NCBI GenBank assembly: GCA_016192455.1 | Contig: JACPUC010000003.1 | Span: 248,001-312,000 of the forward strand | Direction of reading: 5' to 3' | Source of the DNA: Candidatus Tectimicrobiota bacterium | Lineage (GTDB): Bacteria > JACPUC01 | DNA length: 64,000 nucleotides | Shown: piece after piece, positions 49,501-58,369 of the stretch | Numbering within the stretch: position 1 is the stretch's first letter | Layout of the letters: each line of letters begins with the position of its first letter | The notes under the pieces: generated by a model | What the model saw: only the letters and a program-made list of their open reading frames with translations | Told to the model about the DNA's origin: nothing | The model's database searches: none | Translations under genes and position numbers: made by a program

Positions 49501-50025
49501 TTACGCCGGCGCCCAGCCGAAGCCGCGCAGGTGGCCGCGCAGGTAGGACGCCTGGCCGCTGTGCTGCAAGCCGTCGACGAGCAGGATCGCCAGGTAGAAG
49601 AGCGCCGTCGTCTGGCCGCCGCGCGGATGCGGCATCTCTTTGTTCACGTCCGCCTCGCTGAGCCCCGCCAGGAACTCCTTGGTGCGCGCCCGCACCGCGG
49701 CGCAGTAGTCCTTCAGCGCTTGGGGGTCGGCGACGCGGAAGGCCACCGCCTGGTCAACCGGCTCGCCGCGGCCGGTAATCTGCGGGTCAGCGCCGCGCCC
49801 GAGCTTCGTGTGCCAGCTTCCCGCGGTGAACACCTGGTCCTTGCCGCCGAGGCGGGAGACGATGGCGTCTTCGGTGCGCATCTTGTGCCAGACGAGCCAA
49901 CCGATGTTGTTCGACTGCGGGTCGGGAGACTTGGCGAGTTCGTCGGCGCTCAGTCCGTCGAGCGCCCCCTGCACGAAGCCGTTGTCGAGGTCCAACGCTG
50001 TCGAGATGAGGTCCGCAAGCTGCAT
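49501..50025 (-). CDS. DinB-family putative metal-dependent protein
   Basis: The 174-residue helical protein has the DinB/YfiT layout, a His in WLVWHKMRTED and the closing HSGQASYLRGHLRGFGW. Family members bind a metal through three His and include thiol transferases and maleylpyruvate isomerases. ATG 50025 has GGAAGGA upstream; the frame upstream is open but not homologous. The function is not assigned. Confidence 0.78.
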   Translation of the reverse strand: MQLADLISTALDLDNGFVQGALDGLSADELAKSPDPQSNNIGWLVWHKMRTEDAIVSRLGGKDQVFTAGSWHTKLGRGADPQITGRGEPVDQAVAFRVADPQALKDYCAAVRARTKEFLAGLSEADVNKEMPHPRGGQTTALFYLAILLVDGLQHSGQASYLRGHLRGFGWAPA

Positions 50026-50235
50026 GGGGTACTTCCTTCCACGATGGCGGGTGATGAGCGGAGCGGCGCAACGCCCGGCCGCCATGCGGCGGCGTCTGCC
50101 GGCAGGCCGGCGGCGGGCCCATGGCGCCTCGCCAACGCCCGCGGCCACCTGCCGCTCTCCCTTATGCCAGAGAACGGCGCGGCTGTCGAGACGCGGGCGG
50201 GCGCCTGATCACCAGCATGGGCGGAGGCCACGGGG

Positions 50236-50418
50236 ATGAACCAGTTTATGGTGTTTCTGGAACCAGAAAACTATGGTGCGCTCCGCCGGATTGCCGCATC
50301 ATACCGGCAGCCGCTATCGCTTCAGTGCGTGCGTGGCACGTACGTGTTGCAGCGCTTTCTGGATCAGTACGAGGACCGGCAACGGATCCTCAAGCTCGCG
50401 GAGGACAAACAGAAGTGA
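50236..50418 (+). CDS. Small hypothetical protein at the head of the second RM-like island
   Basis: The 60-residue frame (MNQFMVFLEPENYGALRRIA onward) has mixed strand and helix content, with a charged C-terminal helix. No family is recognised. It may be a small regulator of the methyltransferase gene 91 bases downstream. Its composition is closer to that gene than to the upstream region. Confidence 0.4.
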   Translation: MNQFMVFLEPENYGALRRIAASYRQPLSLQCVRGTYVLQRFLDQYEDRQRILKLAEDKQK

Positions 50419-50485
50419 AGGCGCCGTGTAGCATCATACAGAGGAATCTGGAAGGAGGGCGAGCTATATCCTGCCCGGCACTGCA

Positions 50486-50503
50486 CCTCCGGCAGACCGG
50501 AGG
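50486..50503 (+). promoter_or_regulatory. Hairpin sequestering the methyltransferase ribosome-binding site
   Basis: CCTCCGG-CAGA-CCGGAGG forms a 7-bp perfect stem whose 3' arm contains the Shine-Dalgarno GGAGG (50499-50503), six bases before the ATG at 50510. In mRNA this would mask the ribosome site and lower translation unless opened. Confidence 0.55.
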
Positions 50504-50509
50504 ACCGCA

Positions 50510-52756
50510 ATGCGCGTGACCGCAAAAACGTACACCTCTTCACGCGCGCGGGCCTATACACCGAATGCCCAGCAACTCCCGCTGTCATATCCCGAGCAGC
50601 CGACTATCTCTCTTGCCGTATCGCCCGGCCCCCGCGCCATAGAGGGTGAAACCTTTCCTTTCGAGGCACTCAGCGATATCGCCGAGATCGAGAGTTGGCG
50701 GAAGGAAATTAACCGCCCTCTATACCATATCCACAAGTGGTGGGCGCAGCGCCTCGGATCTGTGTTCCGCGCAATGATCATTGGCGCGTTCGCATCAGCG
50801 GGTGCCGATATCCTTGATCTTTTCTACAAGCCGCTGCGCATCAAGGACGCCATTGTTTTTGATCCGTTTATGGGCAGTGGCACAACGATCGGCGAGGCCA
50901 CCAAGCTCGGAGCCCGTGGCATCGGCCGGGACATCAATTCGGTTGCCCATTTTCTTGTCAGAAACGCACTGTCCGTCCACAACCGTTCTGCAATCTTGTC
51001 TACCTTCCGTGCTATCGAACGCGATGTTGCTGACCGGGTGCGCCGGTTCTACCGTGCGATTCTTCCAGACGGAACCACCGTTGACGTTCTCTACTTCTTT
51101 TGGGTTAAGACCGCCGGCTGTCCGTCCTGTGCCAACTCCGTCGATCTATTTTCATCGTACATCTTCGCACGGCATGCCTACCCCAGGAGATATCCCGAGG
51201 CGCAGGCTGTTTGCCCCGTCTGCGGGGCAGTCAATCAGGTTCGCAATGACACTCACAAAACCTGTTGCAAGACATGCGGGGCGGCTTTTGATCCGCAAAC
51301 TGGCCCGGCCAATAGGCAGAAAGCCACCTGCCCCGCGTGTTCCCATACCTTCCGGATTGCGCAAACGATCCGCGAAACGGGCTGTCCGCCGGCACACCGG
51401 CTCTATGCCAAACTTGTTCTCATGCCGGACGGGACGAAAGCATACCTGCCAGCCACGGATAGGGATCGGGCACTCTATGCCCAAGCGGAAAAGGCTCTAG
51501 GGTCCCGCAAGAACGCTTATCCGGTTGTCGCGATCGAGCCAGGCTACAATACGAACCAAGCTCTCGGCTACAATTACCGCTATTGGCACGAGATGTTCAA
51601 TGCGCGGCAATTGCTGTGCTTGTCTATTCTTTCTGAAAGGATCAGACGGATACCGGACCCGATCTTGCGCGACCTTTTCACGTGCCTTCTTTCGGGCACG
51701 CTCGAATTCAACAACATGTTTGCGTCTTACAAGGGCGAAGGCACCGGCGCTGTGAGGCACATGTTCGCCCACCATATCTTGAAGCCTGAGCGCGTTCCGC
51801 TCGAAGCTAATCTTTGGGGCACACCGAAAAGTTCGGGTTCGTTCTCGACCTTGTTTGAGGGGCGGATCAGGCGGGCGCTCGATTGTGCGGAGGATCCGTT
51901 TGAGATTCGCCCTGGCGCACGCAACGGCAGGAAGGCAAATGAGAGAGTTTTCGGCCTTTCCGAAAAAATCGGTTTCGAGATTGCTGACAGTTACCCCGCC
52001 TTTGCACAAGGAAAACGCGTCTATCTTTCCTGCGCGGACTCAAGCGCGACTGATCTACCCGACTGGTCTGTCGATGCTGTTCTTACCGATCCCCCATTTT
52101 TCGATAACGTGCATTACTCCCAGCTTGCCGACTTCTTCCACGTCTGGCAGCGCCATATTCTTGGTCCCAAGGGTCATTGGCGGGCCTACACTACGCGCTC
52201 CAGCGAGGAGGTTCAGAATACCGACGCGGAAGCGTTTACCACTCGCCTCGCCGCAGTATGGACCGAAGCGCAGCGTGTGCTGAAAGACGACGGTATTCTT
52301 GCATTCACATATCACCATTCCCGTCCCGAGGGCTGGCGTGCGGTCTTGCGCGCCCTGATGGTGGCCGGGTTCGGAATCACAGCCACTCATCCTATCAAAT
52401 CAGAAATGTCGGTGGCCATGCCAAAGCATCAGGCCAAGGACCCTATCGACCTCGATATCATCATCGTCTGCCGCAAGCGTTCCCAGCTTCAAGCACACCG
52501 CTGGAACGGAGATTTATTGGGAACGGTCACACCGCTTGCCGCCGAACAGGTTCGCCGGTTCCGCGATTACAGCCGTCGACTCAGCCGGAATGATGTGCGT
52601 GTCATCATCGTGGCGCAACTGCTGCGGCACCTTTCCGTTTTGCACCCCATAGAGGCGGCGCTACGCTTGCTCGATTCCGCCAACGGCGAAGTCGAGGCGC
52701 TCATCGATGAGATGTATGCTTCCGGCAAGAACCAGCGCGCCCACGGGAAAAACTGA
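50510..52756 (+). CDS. DNA methyltransferase with inserted zinc ribbons (N6-A/N4-C type)
   Basis: The 748-residue enzyme has the SAM motif FDPFMGSGTT (117-126) and the catalytic TDPPF (526-530), which mark N6-adenine or N4-cytosine methylases. Between them sit four CxxC pairs (204/207, 235/238, 253/256, 274/277), two likely zinc ribbons that may serve in target recognition. Start context YHIHKWWAQRLGSVFRAMII resembles DUF1156-type methylases. A PD-(D/E)XK nuclease gene follows nine bases later. G+C is lower than in neighbours. The recognition site is unknown. Confidence 0.85.
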   Translation: MRVTAKTYTSSRARAYTPNAQQLPLSYPEQPTISLAVSPGPRAIEGETFPFEALSDIAEIESWRKEINRPLYHIHKWWAQRLGSVFRAMIIGAFASAGADILDLFYKPLRIKDAIVFDPFMGSGTTIGEATKLGARGIGRDINSVAHFLVRNALSVHNRSAILSTFRAIERDVADRVRRFYRAILPDGTTVDVLYFFWVKTAGCPSCANSVDLFSSYIFARHAYPRRYPEAQAVCPVCGAVNQVRNDTHKTCCKTCGAAFDPQTGPANRQKATCPACSHTFRIAQTIRETGCPPAHRLYAKLVLMPDGTKAYLPATDRDRALYAQAEKALGSRKNAYPVVAIEPGYNTNQALGYNYRYWHEMFNARQLLCLSILSERIRRIPDPILRDLFTCLLSGTLEFNNMFASYKGEGTGAVRHMFAHHILKPERVPLEANLWGTPKSSGSFSTLFEGRIRRALDCAEDPFEIRPGARNGRKANERVFGLSEKIGFEIADSYPAFAQGKRVYLSCADSSATDLPDWSVDAVLTDPPFFDNVHYSQLADFFHVWQRHILGPKGHWRAYTTRSSEEVQNTDAEAFTTRLAAVWTEAQRVLKDDGILAFTYHHSRPEGWRAVLRALMVAGFGITATHPIKSEMSVAMPKHQAKDPIDLDIIIVCRKRSQLQAHRWNGDLLGTVTPLAAEQVRRFRDYSRRLSRNDVRVIIVAQLLRHLSVLHPIEAALRLLDSANGEVEALIDEMYASGKNQRAHGKN

Positions 52757-52765
52757 GGCTGAATC

Positions 52766-53521
52766 ATGTCTAACGTGTATTCGATCTTTAAAATCTGCGT
52801 GCAGGCCATCCGCGATGGCGAACTTATTGAGCGCGAGGGGCACCGTGACAAGGAATTTCACTTTCAGAATTGGTTCGCGGCCCGTCTTAACACTCTCGGA
52901 TTGAATTTCGATTCGCCCGGCCGAAACTCCTATCCGGACTTCCGTCTTGTCCGTTTTCCGGAAGGCTATGAATTAAAGGGCTTGGCCTACCCAGGTCGTG
53001 AGGCCAATTACGACTGCAATAGCCAGGTTCCCTGCGGTGAACACAACGGCCGTCAAGTCTATTACGTCTTTGGCCGGTATCCGACCGACCCTGACGGCAA
53101 CCGTTATCCTGTGCTCGACCTTGTATTGTGCCACGGGAGCTTTCTGAACGCCGACAATACGTATGTTCACAGGAACAAGAGCTTTCGGGGGTTCGGCACC
53201 TACGGCGACATCCTCGTTCGCGACCGAAAGATGTACGTTGCCCCGACCCCGTTTGCCCTTGCCGAGGAAACCGCCCATCGACGCACGCTCATCGTGCCGA
53301 GCGATACTCCGGACGATGACGAACTTGTTGAGGTCGGCACGCTGACTCGCCGCGAGGTCGATCACATGGTTGTCGCCTACAGCTTCGACCTTCGCACCAA
53401 CGAGATTTCGACCACACAGGTCCCGAATCCCAATGCAGGGCGAGAGCACATCTTCAAGGCTTACCGCGTCCAGGGAGACCCGCTTGCCCCGGTTTCTCTT
53501 CGTGAAGGGGAGGCCGGATAA
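52766..53521 (+). CDS. PD-(D/E)XK-type restriction endonuclease
   Basis: The 251-residue protein has GRNSYPDFRLVRFPEGYELK with Pro57-Asp58 and Glu69-Leu-Lys71, the classical nuclease motif spacing. The start is just after the methyltransferase stop, so they are one operon and a likely restriction-modification pair. Other parts (GQHRRTLIVPS-like, NAGREHIFKAYRV) are unassigned. It should cut DNA that the partner enzyme has not methylated. Confidence 0.8.
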   Translation: MSNVYSIFKICVQAIRDGELIEREGHRDKEFHFQNWFAARLNTLGLNFDSPGRNSYPDFRLVRFPEGYELKGLAYPGREANYDCNSQVPCGEHNGRQVYYVFGRYPTDPDGNRYPVLDLVLCHGSFLNADNTYVHRNKSFRGFGTYGDILVRDRKMYVAPTPFALAEETAHRRTLIVPSDTPDDDELVEVGTLTRREVDHMVVAYSFDLRTNEISTTQVPNPNAGREHIFKAYRVQGDPLAPVSLREGEAG

Positions 53522-53584
53522 TGCTCAAGGCGGTGCGTTTTCGTGTTCAGATCTCGCAATAACGACGTTAGCGCCTGGGCTGCC

Positions 53585-54310
53585 ATGGCTGAGTCGAAAC
53601 CCTTCCTCTTCGTGCACGGCGCCTGTCACGGCGCCTGGTGCTGGGAGCGCGTCCTTGACCTGCTGCGGGTCGCCGGTCGCGACGCCTACGCCATCGACCT
53701 GCCGGGACACGGCGCCCGCGCCGCCGAGGCCGCCGGCGCGCGCCTGCCGGACTACACCCGCGCCGTCGTCGGCTTCATCGAGGAGCTCGACCTGCGCGGC
53801 GTGGTCCTCGTCGGCCACAGCATGGGCGGCATCGTCCTCCAGACGGCGGCGGAGCAGGCCGCGGAGCGCCTGGCGCACCTGGTCTTCCTGGCGGCCTACG
53901 TGCTCCAGGACGGCGAGAGCCTGATGGGCCTGAGCCGGCCCGAAACGCAGCGGCAGTGGGCCGAACTGGCGGCCGCCAGCGCCAATCAGACGGTGACCCT
54001 GCCCACGGAGCTGCCGATCGTGCGTTGGATGAACCGCTGCGAACGGGCCGACCTCGCCTGGGCGCTGCCGCGGCTCACCCCGCAGCCTTGGCTGCCCGTG
54101 AGCGAGCCGGTGACGCTGCGGCGCTTCCCGGACGTCGGCCTGCCGATGACCTACCTCGTCTGCTCCGACGACCGGGGCCTCACCCCGGAGCGCTGCCGGC
54201 GCTATGCCGCCCGCCTGCCGCACGCGCGCCTCCGCACCCTCGACGGCGACCACGACATCATGATCTCCAACCCCCAGGCCCTGGCGGCGGCGCTCCTTGA
54301 ATTGGGATGA
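53585..54310 (+). CDS. Alpha/beta hydrolase, MenH/hydroxynitrile-lyase-like
   Basis: The 241-residue enzyme has oxyanion-hole HGACHGAWCW, nucleophile GHSMGG, acid candidate in VCSDDRGLTPE and catalytic His in LDGDHDIMI. It resembles the plant-type salicylate-binding/hydroxynitrile-lyase esterases and the gene at 15824-16645. ATG 53585 fits the family start; an ATG 14 codons earlier is also open. The substrate is unknown. Confidence 0.85.
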   Translation: MAESKPFLFVHGACHGAWCWERVLDLLRVAGRDAYAIDLPGHGARAAEAAGARLPDYTRAVVGFIEELDLRGVVLVGHSMGGIVLQTAAEQAAERLAHLVFLAAYVLQDGESLMGLSRPETQRQWAELAAASANQTVTLPTELPIVRWMNRCERADLAWALPRLTPQPWLPVSEPVTLRRFPDVGLPMTYLVCSDDRGLTPERCRRYAARLPHARLRTLDGDHDIMISNPQALAAALLELG

Positions 54311-54343
54311 GGAGGCGTTCTTGATGGGTTGGGTTGTTTCTTT

Positions 54344-54430
54344 GTGGGGGAACCTTGTTCCCCCACGCCCCCTTTTCGCGCGAGCTGCTGCGCAGCTCGC
54401 GTAGTCGGGGTGCGCGCGGAACATTGTTCC
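54344..54430. repeat. Cluster of three inverted repeats
   Basis: GTGGGGGAAC-CTT-GTTCCCCCAC (54344-54366) is a perfect 10-bp hairpin that may end the hydrolase transcript. Next, 54378-54417 is the reverse-oriented copy of the repeat at 34619-34658. GGAAC-ATT-GTTCC follows at 54418-54430. They fill the gap before ispG. Confidence 0.6.
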
Positions 54431-54573
54431 GGGGGCGAGGCTCCCGCGCGGAAATAAGGGATGAAACCTCGGGGAGACACTCCGCCGCGCCACGCTCCCC
54501 TTGCAATCGCCCCGCGCCGAACCTAGCGTTGAGGTGCAAACCTGTCTCAACTGTCTTGACGAGGAGCTCACGG

Positions 54574-55719
54574 GTGGAGCTGCCGCGCAACCCAACCCGC
54601 GCCGTGCGCATCGGCAGACTGACCATCGGCGCCGGTCATCCCATCGCCGTGCAGAGCATGTGCGCCACAAAGACGCAGGACGTCGAGGCCACCGCCGCCC
54701 AGGCGAACGACCTGGCGGCGGCAGGGGCGGAGGTTGTGCGTCTGGCCGTGGACAGCCAGCGCGACGCCGACGCCGTGGCGCGCATCCGCGAGCGCACCCG
54801 CGCCAACCTCTGCGTCGATCTGCAGGAGCACTACCGGCTGGCGGCGGCCGTCGCGCCGCATGTCGATAAAGTCCGCTACAACCCCGGCCACCTCTATCAC
54901 CACGAGCGCCGCAAGGGCTGGCGGCAGAAGGTGGCCTTCCTGGCGGAGACGGCGGCGAAGCACGACTGCGCCCTGCGCGTGGGGGTCAACTGCGGCTCGG
55001 TGGACCCGGCGAAGAAGGATGCCTTCGACCCGCGGGACTCTGTTTCGCCGATGGTCGCCAGCGCCCTGGAGCACTGCGCCTGCCTCGACGACCTGGGGTT
55101 TACCCGCTACTGCGTGTCGCTGAAGGACTCCGACCCGGCCAAGGTGATCGAGGCGAACCGCCGCTTCGCCGCCGCGCGTCCCGACGTGCCGCTGCACCTC
55201 GGCGTCACCGAGGCCGGCCTGCCGCCCGACGGCGTCATCAAGACGCGCATCGCCTTCGAGCAGCTCATCAGCCGCGGCATCGGCGACACCATCCGCGTCT
55301 CGTTGACGGTGCCGAACGCGCACAAGGGGGAGGAGATCGCGGCGGGAAAGGAGATTCTCGACGACATCGCGGCGGGTCGGGTGCGCAGTGTTGTGGACTA
55401 CGGTCTACGGAGCCTCAATATCATAAGCTGTCCGAGCTGCTCGCGGGTGGAGAACGAGGCCTTCGTCGAGCTGGCGGAGCAGGTGCGCGAGCTGACGAGC
55501 TACGCCCAGGACCACGCCCTCACCATTGCCGTCATGGGCTGCCGCGTCAACGGCCCCGGCGAGACCGATGACGCCGACCTCGGCCTCTGGTGCGGCCCCC
55601 ACTTCGTCAACCTGAAGCGCGGCGGCGAATCCCTCGGCGCCTACCCGTACAGCGAAATCCTCCCCCGCCTGAAGGAGGAGCTGGATGCGCTGATCGGGGC
55701 AAAGGCGGGGCGGAGGTGA
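54574..55719 (+). CDS. ispG: 4-hydroxy-3-methylbut-2-en-1-yl diphosphate synthase IspG
   Basis: The 381-residue enzyme makes HMBPP in the MEP isoprenoid pathway using a [4Fe-4S] cluster. Cluster cysteines are in [12 protein letters not shown] and [10 protein letters not shown]. The N-terminus has [15 protein letters not shown] and the barrel has KVRYNPGHL. The length fits the short bacterial type. The start is GTG 54574 with GAGGAG upstream; the frame is open earlier only through repeat DNA. Confidence 0.95.
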   Translation: MELPRNPTRAVRIGRLTIGAGHPIAVQSMCATKTQDVEATAAQANDLAAAGAEVVRLAVDSQRDADAVARIRERTRANLCVDLQEHYRLAAAVAPHVDKVRYNPGHLYHHERRKGWRQKVAFLAETAAKHDCALRVGVNCGSVDPAKKDAFDPRDSVSPMVASALEHCACLDDLGFTRYCVSLKDSDPAKVIEANRRFAAARPDVPLHLGVTEAGLPPDGVIKTRIAFEQLISRGIGDTIRVSLTVPNAHKGEEIAAGKEILDDIAAGRVRSVVDYGLRSLNIISCPSCSRVENEAFVELAEQVRELTSYAQDHALTIAVMGCRVNGPGETDDADLGLWCGPHFVNLKRGGESLGAYPYSEILPRLKEELDALIGAKAGRR

Positions 55720-55741
55720 GGCCGCAGGACAATAACCGCCC

Positions 55742-55770
55742 TTGACAGGGTGGGCACAAACCGGCATTGT
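55742..55770 (+). promoter_or_regulatory. Weak candidate promoter of the PIN operon
   Basis: TTGACA (55742-55747) is a perfect -35 box, with CATTGT 17 bases later as a poor -10. It lies 75 bases before the first gene of the operon. Confidence 0.35.
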
Positions 55771-55845
55771 GTGGCCGGAAAAGAAGGAAAAGAACCAGTC
55801 TATTCCTTGTCCCGCGCTCGTCTGAGATGCGGTCGAGAAAGAGCC

Positions 55846-56508
55846 ATGACCATCCAAGCGCCAACCTTTTTTGAGATGTCCATCGTGATCTTGGCGCGGA
55901 TGCATAATCCGTCCATTCTCAACCCTGATTTCCTCCGCCTCCATGGCATCGTCCCCCAGGAATGGGAATTGGTGGAAGCGCCATTGTGCACTGAGCCGTT
56001 TGCGAAAGTCGCGTACAAATGCGGCGTCACGGTGCTTGCGCAGTTCGACCGGCTGATCTTCTCCGAGCAGACGGATGGTGACCGGCTTGAGCATTGCCGC
56101 ATCCCCGATATAGCCGCCAAGTATGTAGAAACACTGCCCCATGTGGATTACAGAGCGGTGGGAATCAATCCCAAGGCACGCATTATGCTAGAGGGGGAGC
56201 CAGAGGTCCGCGCCTTCCTGCTAGGGAAGTTTCTGGCTCGCGGACCATGGGATGAGCTTGACCACGGCAAGCCGCTCGTGTCCCTTTCCTTCGCGTATGC
56301 AAGGAAGGGTGGCGCAATGAATATTACAATACAGGGGGAAACGCCAAGCGGCGCCCCCCCTCGGCAATCGTTGCTGGTCGCCTCCAATTTTCATCATGAA
56401 GTTGAGCCGGGGCAAGATCGAGCCATGCAAATAAAGCAAATATGCAGGGCATGGGCAGAGGATGTGACCTGCTTCTCCCAGTGGATAGCCGCAGTGTTTT
56501 CAGCATAA
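55846..56508 (+). CDS. Hypothetical protein, first gene of a PIN-toxin operon
   Basis: The 220-residue soluble protein starts at ATG 55846 (MTIQAPTFFEMSIVILARMH). No domain is recognised; the predicted strand-rich core includes CGVTVLAQFDRLIFSE and ARIMLEGEPEVRAFLLG. It is followed ten bases later by an antitoxin-like gene and then a PIN nuclease gene. The tight spacing suggests it belongs to the module, perhaps as a third component. It has no signal peptide or membrane segment. Confidence 0.65.
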   Translation: MTIQAPTFFEMSIVILARMHNPSILNPDFLRLHGIVPQEWELVEAPLCTEPFAKVAYKCGVTVLAQFDRLIFSEQTDGDRLEHCRIPDIAAKYVETLPHVDYRAVGINPKARIMLEGEPEVRAFLLGKFLARGPWDELDHGKPLVSLSFAYARKGGAMNITIQGETPSGAPPRQSLLVASNFHHEVEPGQDRAMQIKQICRAWAEDVTCFSQWIAAVFSA

Positions 56509-56518
56509 GGGGCCCGTC

Positions 56519-57145
56519 GTGTCCACCTCCACACACGAAAGATGGTTCTTGCGGGAAGCGGCGTGGGCCTCTTTTTTCACAAGACGTTCGTTGGCCGAGA
56601 TTCTGATCAATCGGCATGCGGGCGCAAGGCGGGCGATGGTCCACAGTGTCACAGCAACCCCCTTGGGAGCGTTCTTCGCAAAGCCGTTGGCCGAGGAACA
56701 AGGAGGGATTTTCTCTGTCACCGAGGCAGTCGGGCTCGAGCAGGACGCGCAAATCCTGCACGTGGTTCGCGATATTCTTCCTGCCCTGGAACTACGAAGT
56801 CAATCCGACGACACCCTTGATACTCTCCCCGAAGGCGAGTCGCTAGACGCTCTGACGGCTCAGATCATAGACGCAAGGCGCCAGTCGCTTGCGTGGTTCA
56901 TGGTACCGATAGAAGCTGAGGCGGGCACGCCGGAAGGGAGAACCAGCGAGACAGCGGAAGCGATCTCTTGCACGACATTGCCGGAATCAGAAGGAGACAC
57001 CGAGGTCGCTCAGGCAAACCGCAAGGCAATAGAGCTTCTCCGATCATGGCGTGAAGGGGACGAGCAAGAGCAAAGAGAGACGCTTGAACACCTCAAGGCC
57101 GCCATTGATGCGCAGCCCCTCTCGAACAGAAGGCGGTTCGCATGA
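56519..57145 (+). CDS. Putative antitoxin paired with the PIN protein
   Basis: The 208-residue protein starts with GTG preceded by AAGGGG. The C-terminal 40 residues (NRKAIELLRSWREGDEQEQR then ETLEHLKAAIDAQPLSNRR) match the helical tail common in antitoxins of PIN systems. The first 150 residues are of unknown type, much longer than most antitoxins. The stop overlaps the toxin start by four bases. The DNA-binding part is not obvious. Confidence 0.6.
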   Translation: MSTSTHERWFLREAAWASFFTRRSLAEILINRHAGARRAMVHSVTATPLGAFFAKPLAEEQGGIFSVTEAVGLEQDAQILHVVRDILPALELRSQSDDTLDTLPEGESLDALTAQIIDARRQSLAWFMVPIEAEAGTPEGRTSETAEAISCTTLPESEGDTEVAQANRKAIELLRSWREGDEQEQRETLEHLKAAIDAQPLSNRRRFA

Positions 57146-57600
57146 GCGACGTGGTTCTCCTCGATACCGGCATCCTCGGCCTGGTGACGAATCCTCGGGG
57201 AGGCGAGCGCTCCAGAGCTTGCAATCAATGGCTGGAGACCGTGCTCCAACGGGGAGCAAGAGTCGTCGTCCCTGAAATTGCTGATTACGAGTTGCGCAGG
57301 GAGTTATTGCGCGCTCGCATGGAAAAGGGGCTGGAGCGGCTCAACGAGTTGGTGGGGACCCTTTCCTACCAGCCGCTCACGACCAACATCATGCGGCAAG
57401 CCGCGGCGAATTGGGCCACGGTGCGCAACAGGGGACAGCCCACGGCGGATGCCAGCGCCCTCGATGGAGATGCGATTCTCGCAGCACAGGCCATGGCGTG
57501 CGGTGATGCCGCAACGGTGGTCATTGCCACCGACAATGTTGGTCACCTGTCGCGGTTCGACGGCATCAACGCCCGCGGCTGGGACGAAGTGACTGCCTAA
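57142..57600 (+). CDS. PIN-domain ribonuclease toxin
   Basis: The 152-residue PIN protein has the acidic metal site: Asp8 in LLDTG, Glu45 in VVPEIADYE, Asp108/Asp110 in ALDGDAILAA and Asp131 in IATDN. PIN toxins cleave RNA. Its start overlaps the antitoxin stop (ATGA). All catalytic acids are present, so it is probably active. Confidence 0.85.
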   Translation: MSDVVLLDTGILGLVTNPRGGERSRACNQWLETVLQRGARVVVPEIADYELRRELLRARMEKGLERLNELVGTLSYQPLTTNIMRQAAANWATVRNRGQPTADASALDGDAILAAQAMACGDAATVVIATDNVGHLSRFDGINARGWDEVTA

Positions 57601-57645
57601 CCCCCTTCCCAGCCCCAGCTAATCCCCGCCGTCTACCCACCATCC

Positions 57646-58275
57646 TCACGCCCTCACCCCCGCCGGCGTCAGCCGCAGGCGGTCGCTCGTTGTCAGGGTG
57701 ACGTTGTAGTTGTACGCCGGGCCGCCGAGTTGTTCCAGGATGAAGGCTTCGGCGCCTTCCGGGCCGGTGGTGCAGTCGAGCGGCAGGACGCTGCGGAAGT
57801 GGCGCACGTGGAAGCCGAGGACGGCGTGGTAGACGCAGACGGTGGAGACGACGCCGGTGACGATGATGGCGTGCGTCTCCGGGGTGATCCCCATGCTGGC
57901 GAGGAGGGCGTCCATGCGGGTGTTGTAGAAGCAGTCGTGGGTGTGCTTGTCCACCACCGGCTCGCCCGGCAGCGGCGCCACCTCGGGCACGATCACCGGC
58001 CCGGAGGTCCCCTCGATGAGGTAGTGGTCGCGCCCGAAGCGCGTGAACACCGGGTTGTCCGGCAGGCGCACGGAGCGCACGTAGATGACCGGCGCGCCGG
58101 CGTCGCGGCAGCGCCGCAGCAGGGCCGCCGTGCCGCGGATCGCCCCCTCCGCCTGCGGCCCGATGTACTTCTTGCCGCTCGGCTTGCAGAACTCGTTCTC
58201 CATGTCCACGATGACGAGCGCCGTGCTCTCGGGCGCCAGCTCGATATCCTGAAGCTTTCCGCCTCTACCGTCCAT
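57646..58275 (-). CDS. Isochorismatase-family cysteine hydrolase
   Basis: The 209-residue hydrolase has the catalytic triad Asp24 (VIVDMENEF), Lys110 (VVDKHTHDCF) and Cys147 (GVVSTVCVYHA). The family includes isochorismatases, nicotinamidases and N-carbamoyl amidases; the substrate is open. ATG 58275 has GAGGAGGA upstream. Confidence 0.87.
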   Translation of the reverse strand: MDGRGGKLQDIELAPESTALVIVDMENEFCKPSGKKYIGPQAEGAIRGTAALLRRCRDAGAPVIYVRSVRLPDNPVFTRFGRDHYLIEGTSGPVIVPEVAPLPGEPVVDKHTHDCFYNTRMDALLASMGITPETHAIIVTGVVSTVCVYHAVLGFHVRHFRSVLPLDCTTGPEGAEAFILEQLGGPAYNYNVTLTTSDRLRLTPAGVRA

Positions 58276-58369
58276 GACATCCTCCTCGAAAGGCCGCCAC
58301 GGCCCCTGGTTGCGATGCCGTCTGATCCCCAGCGCCGGGCAGGCCGCGCCGCCCTGCCCTTTCACCAAG

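Noticed and set aside
54418-54430. GGAACATTGTTCC as a second parS
   Set aside because: It lacks the central CACGTG and matches the local hairpin-repeat cluster instead.
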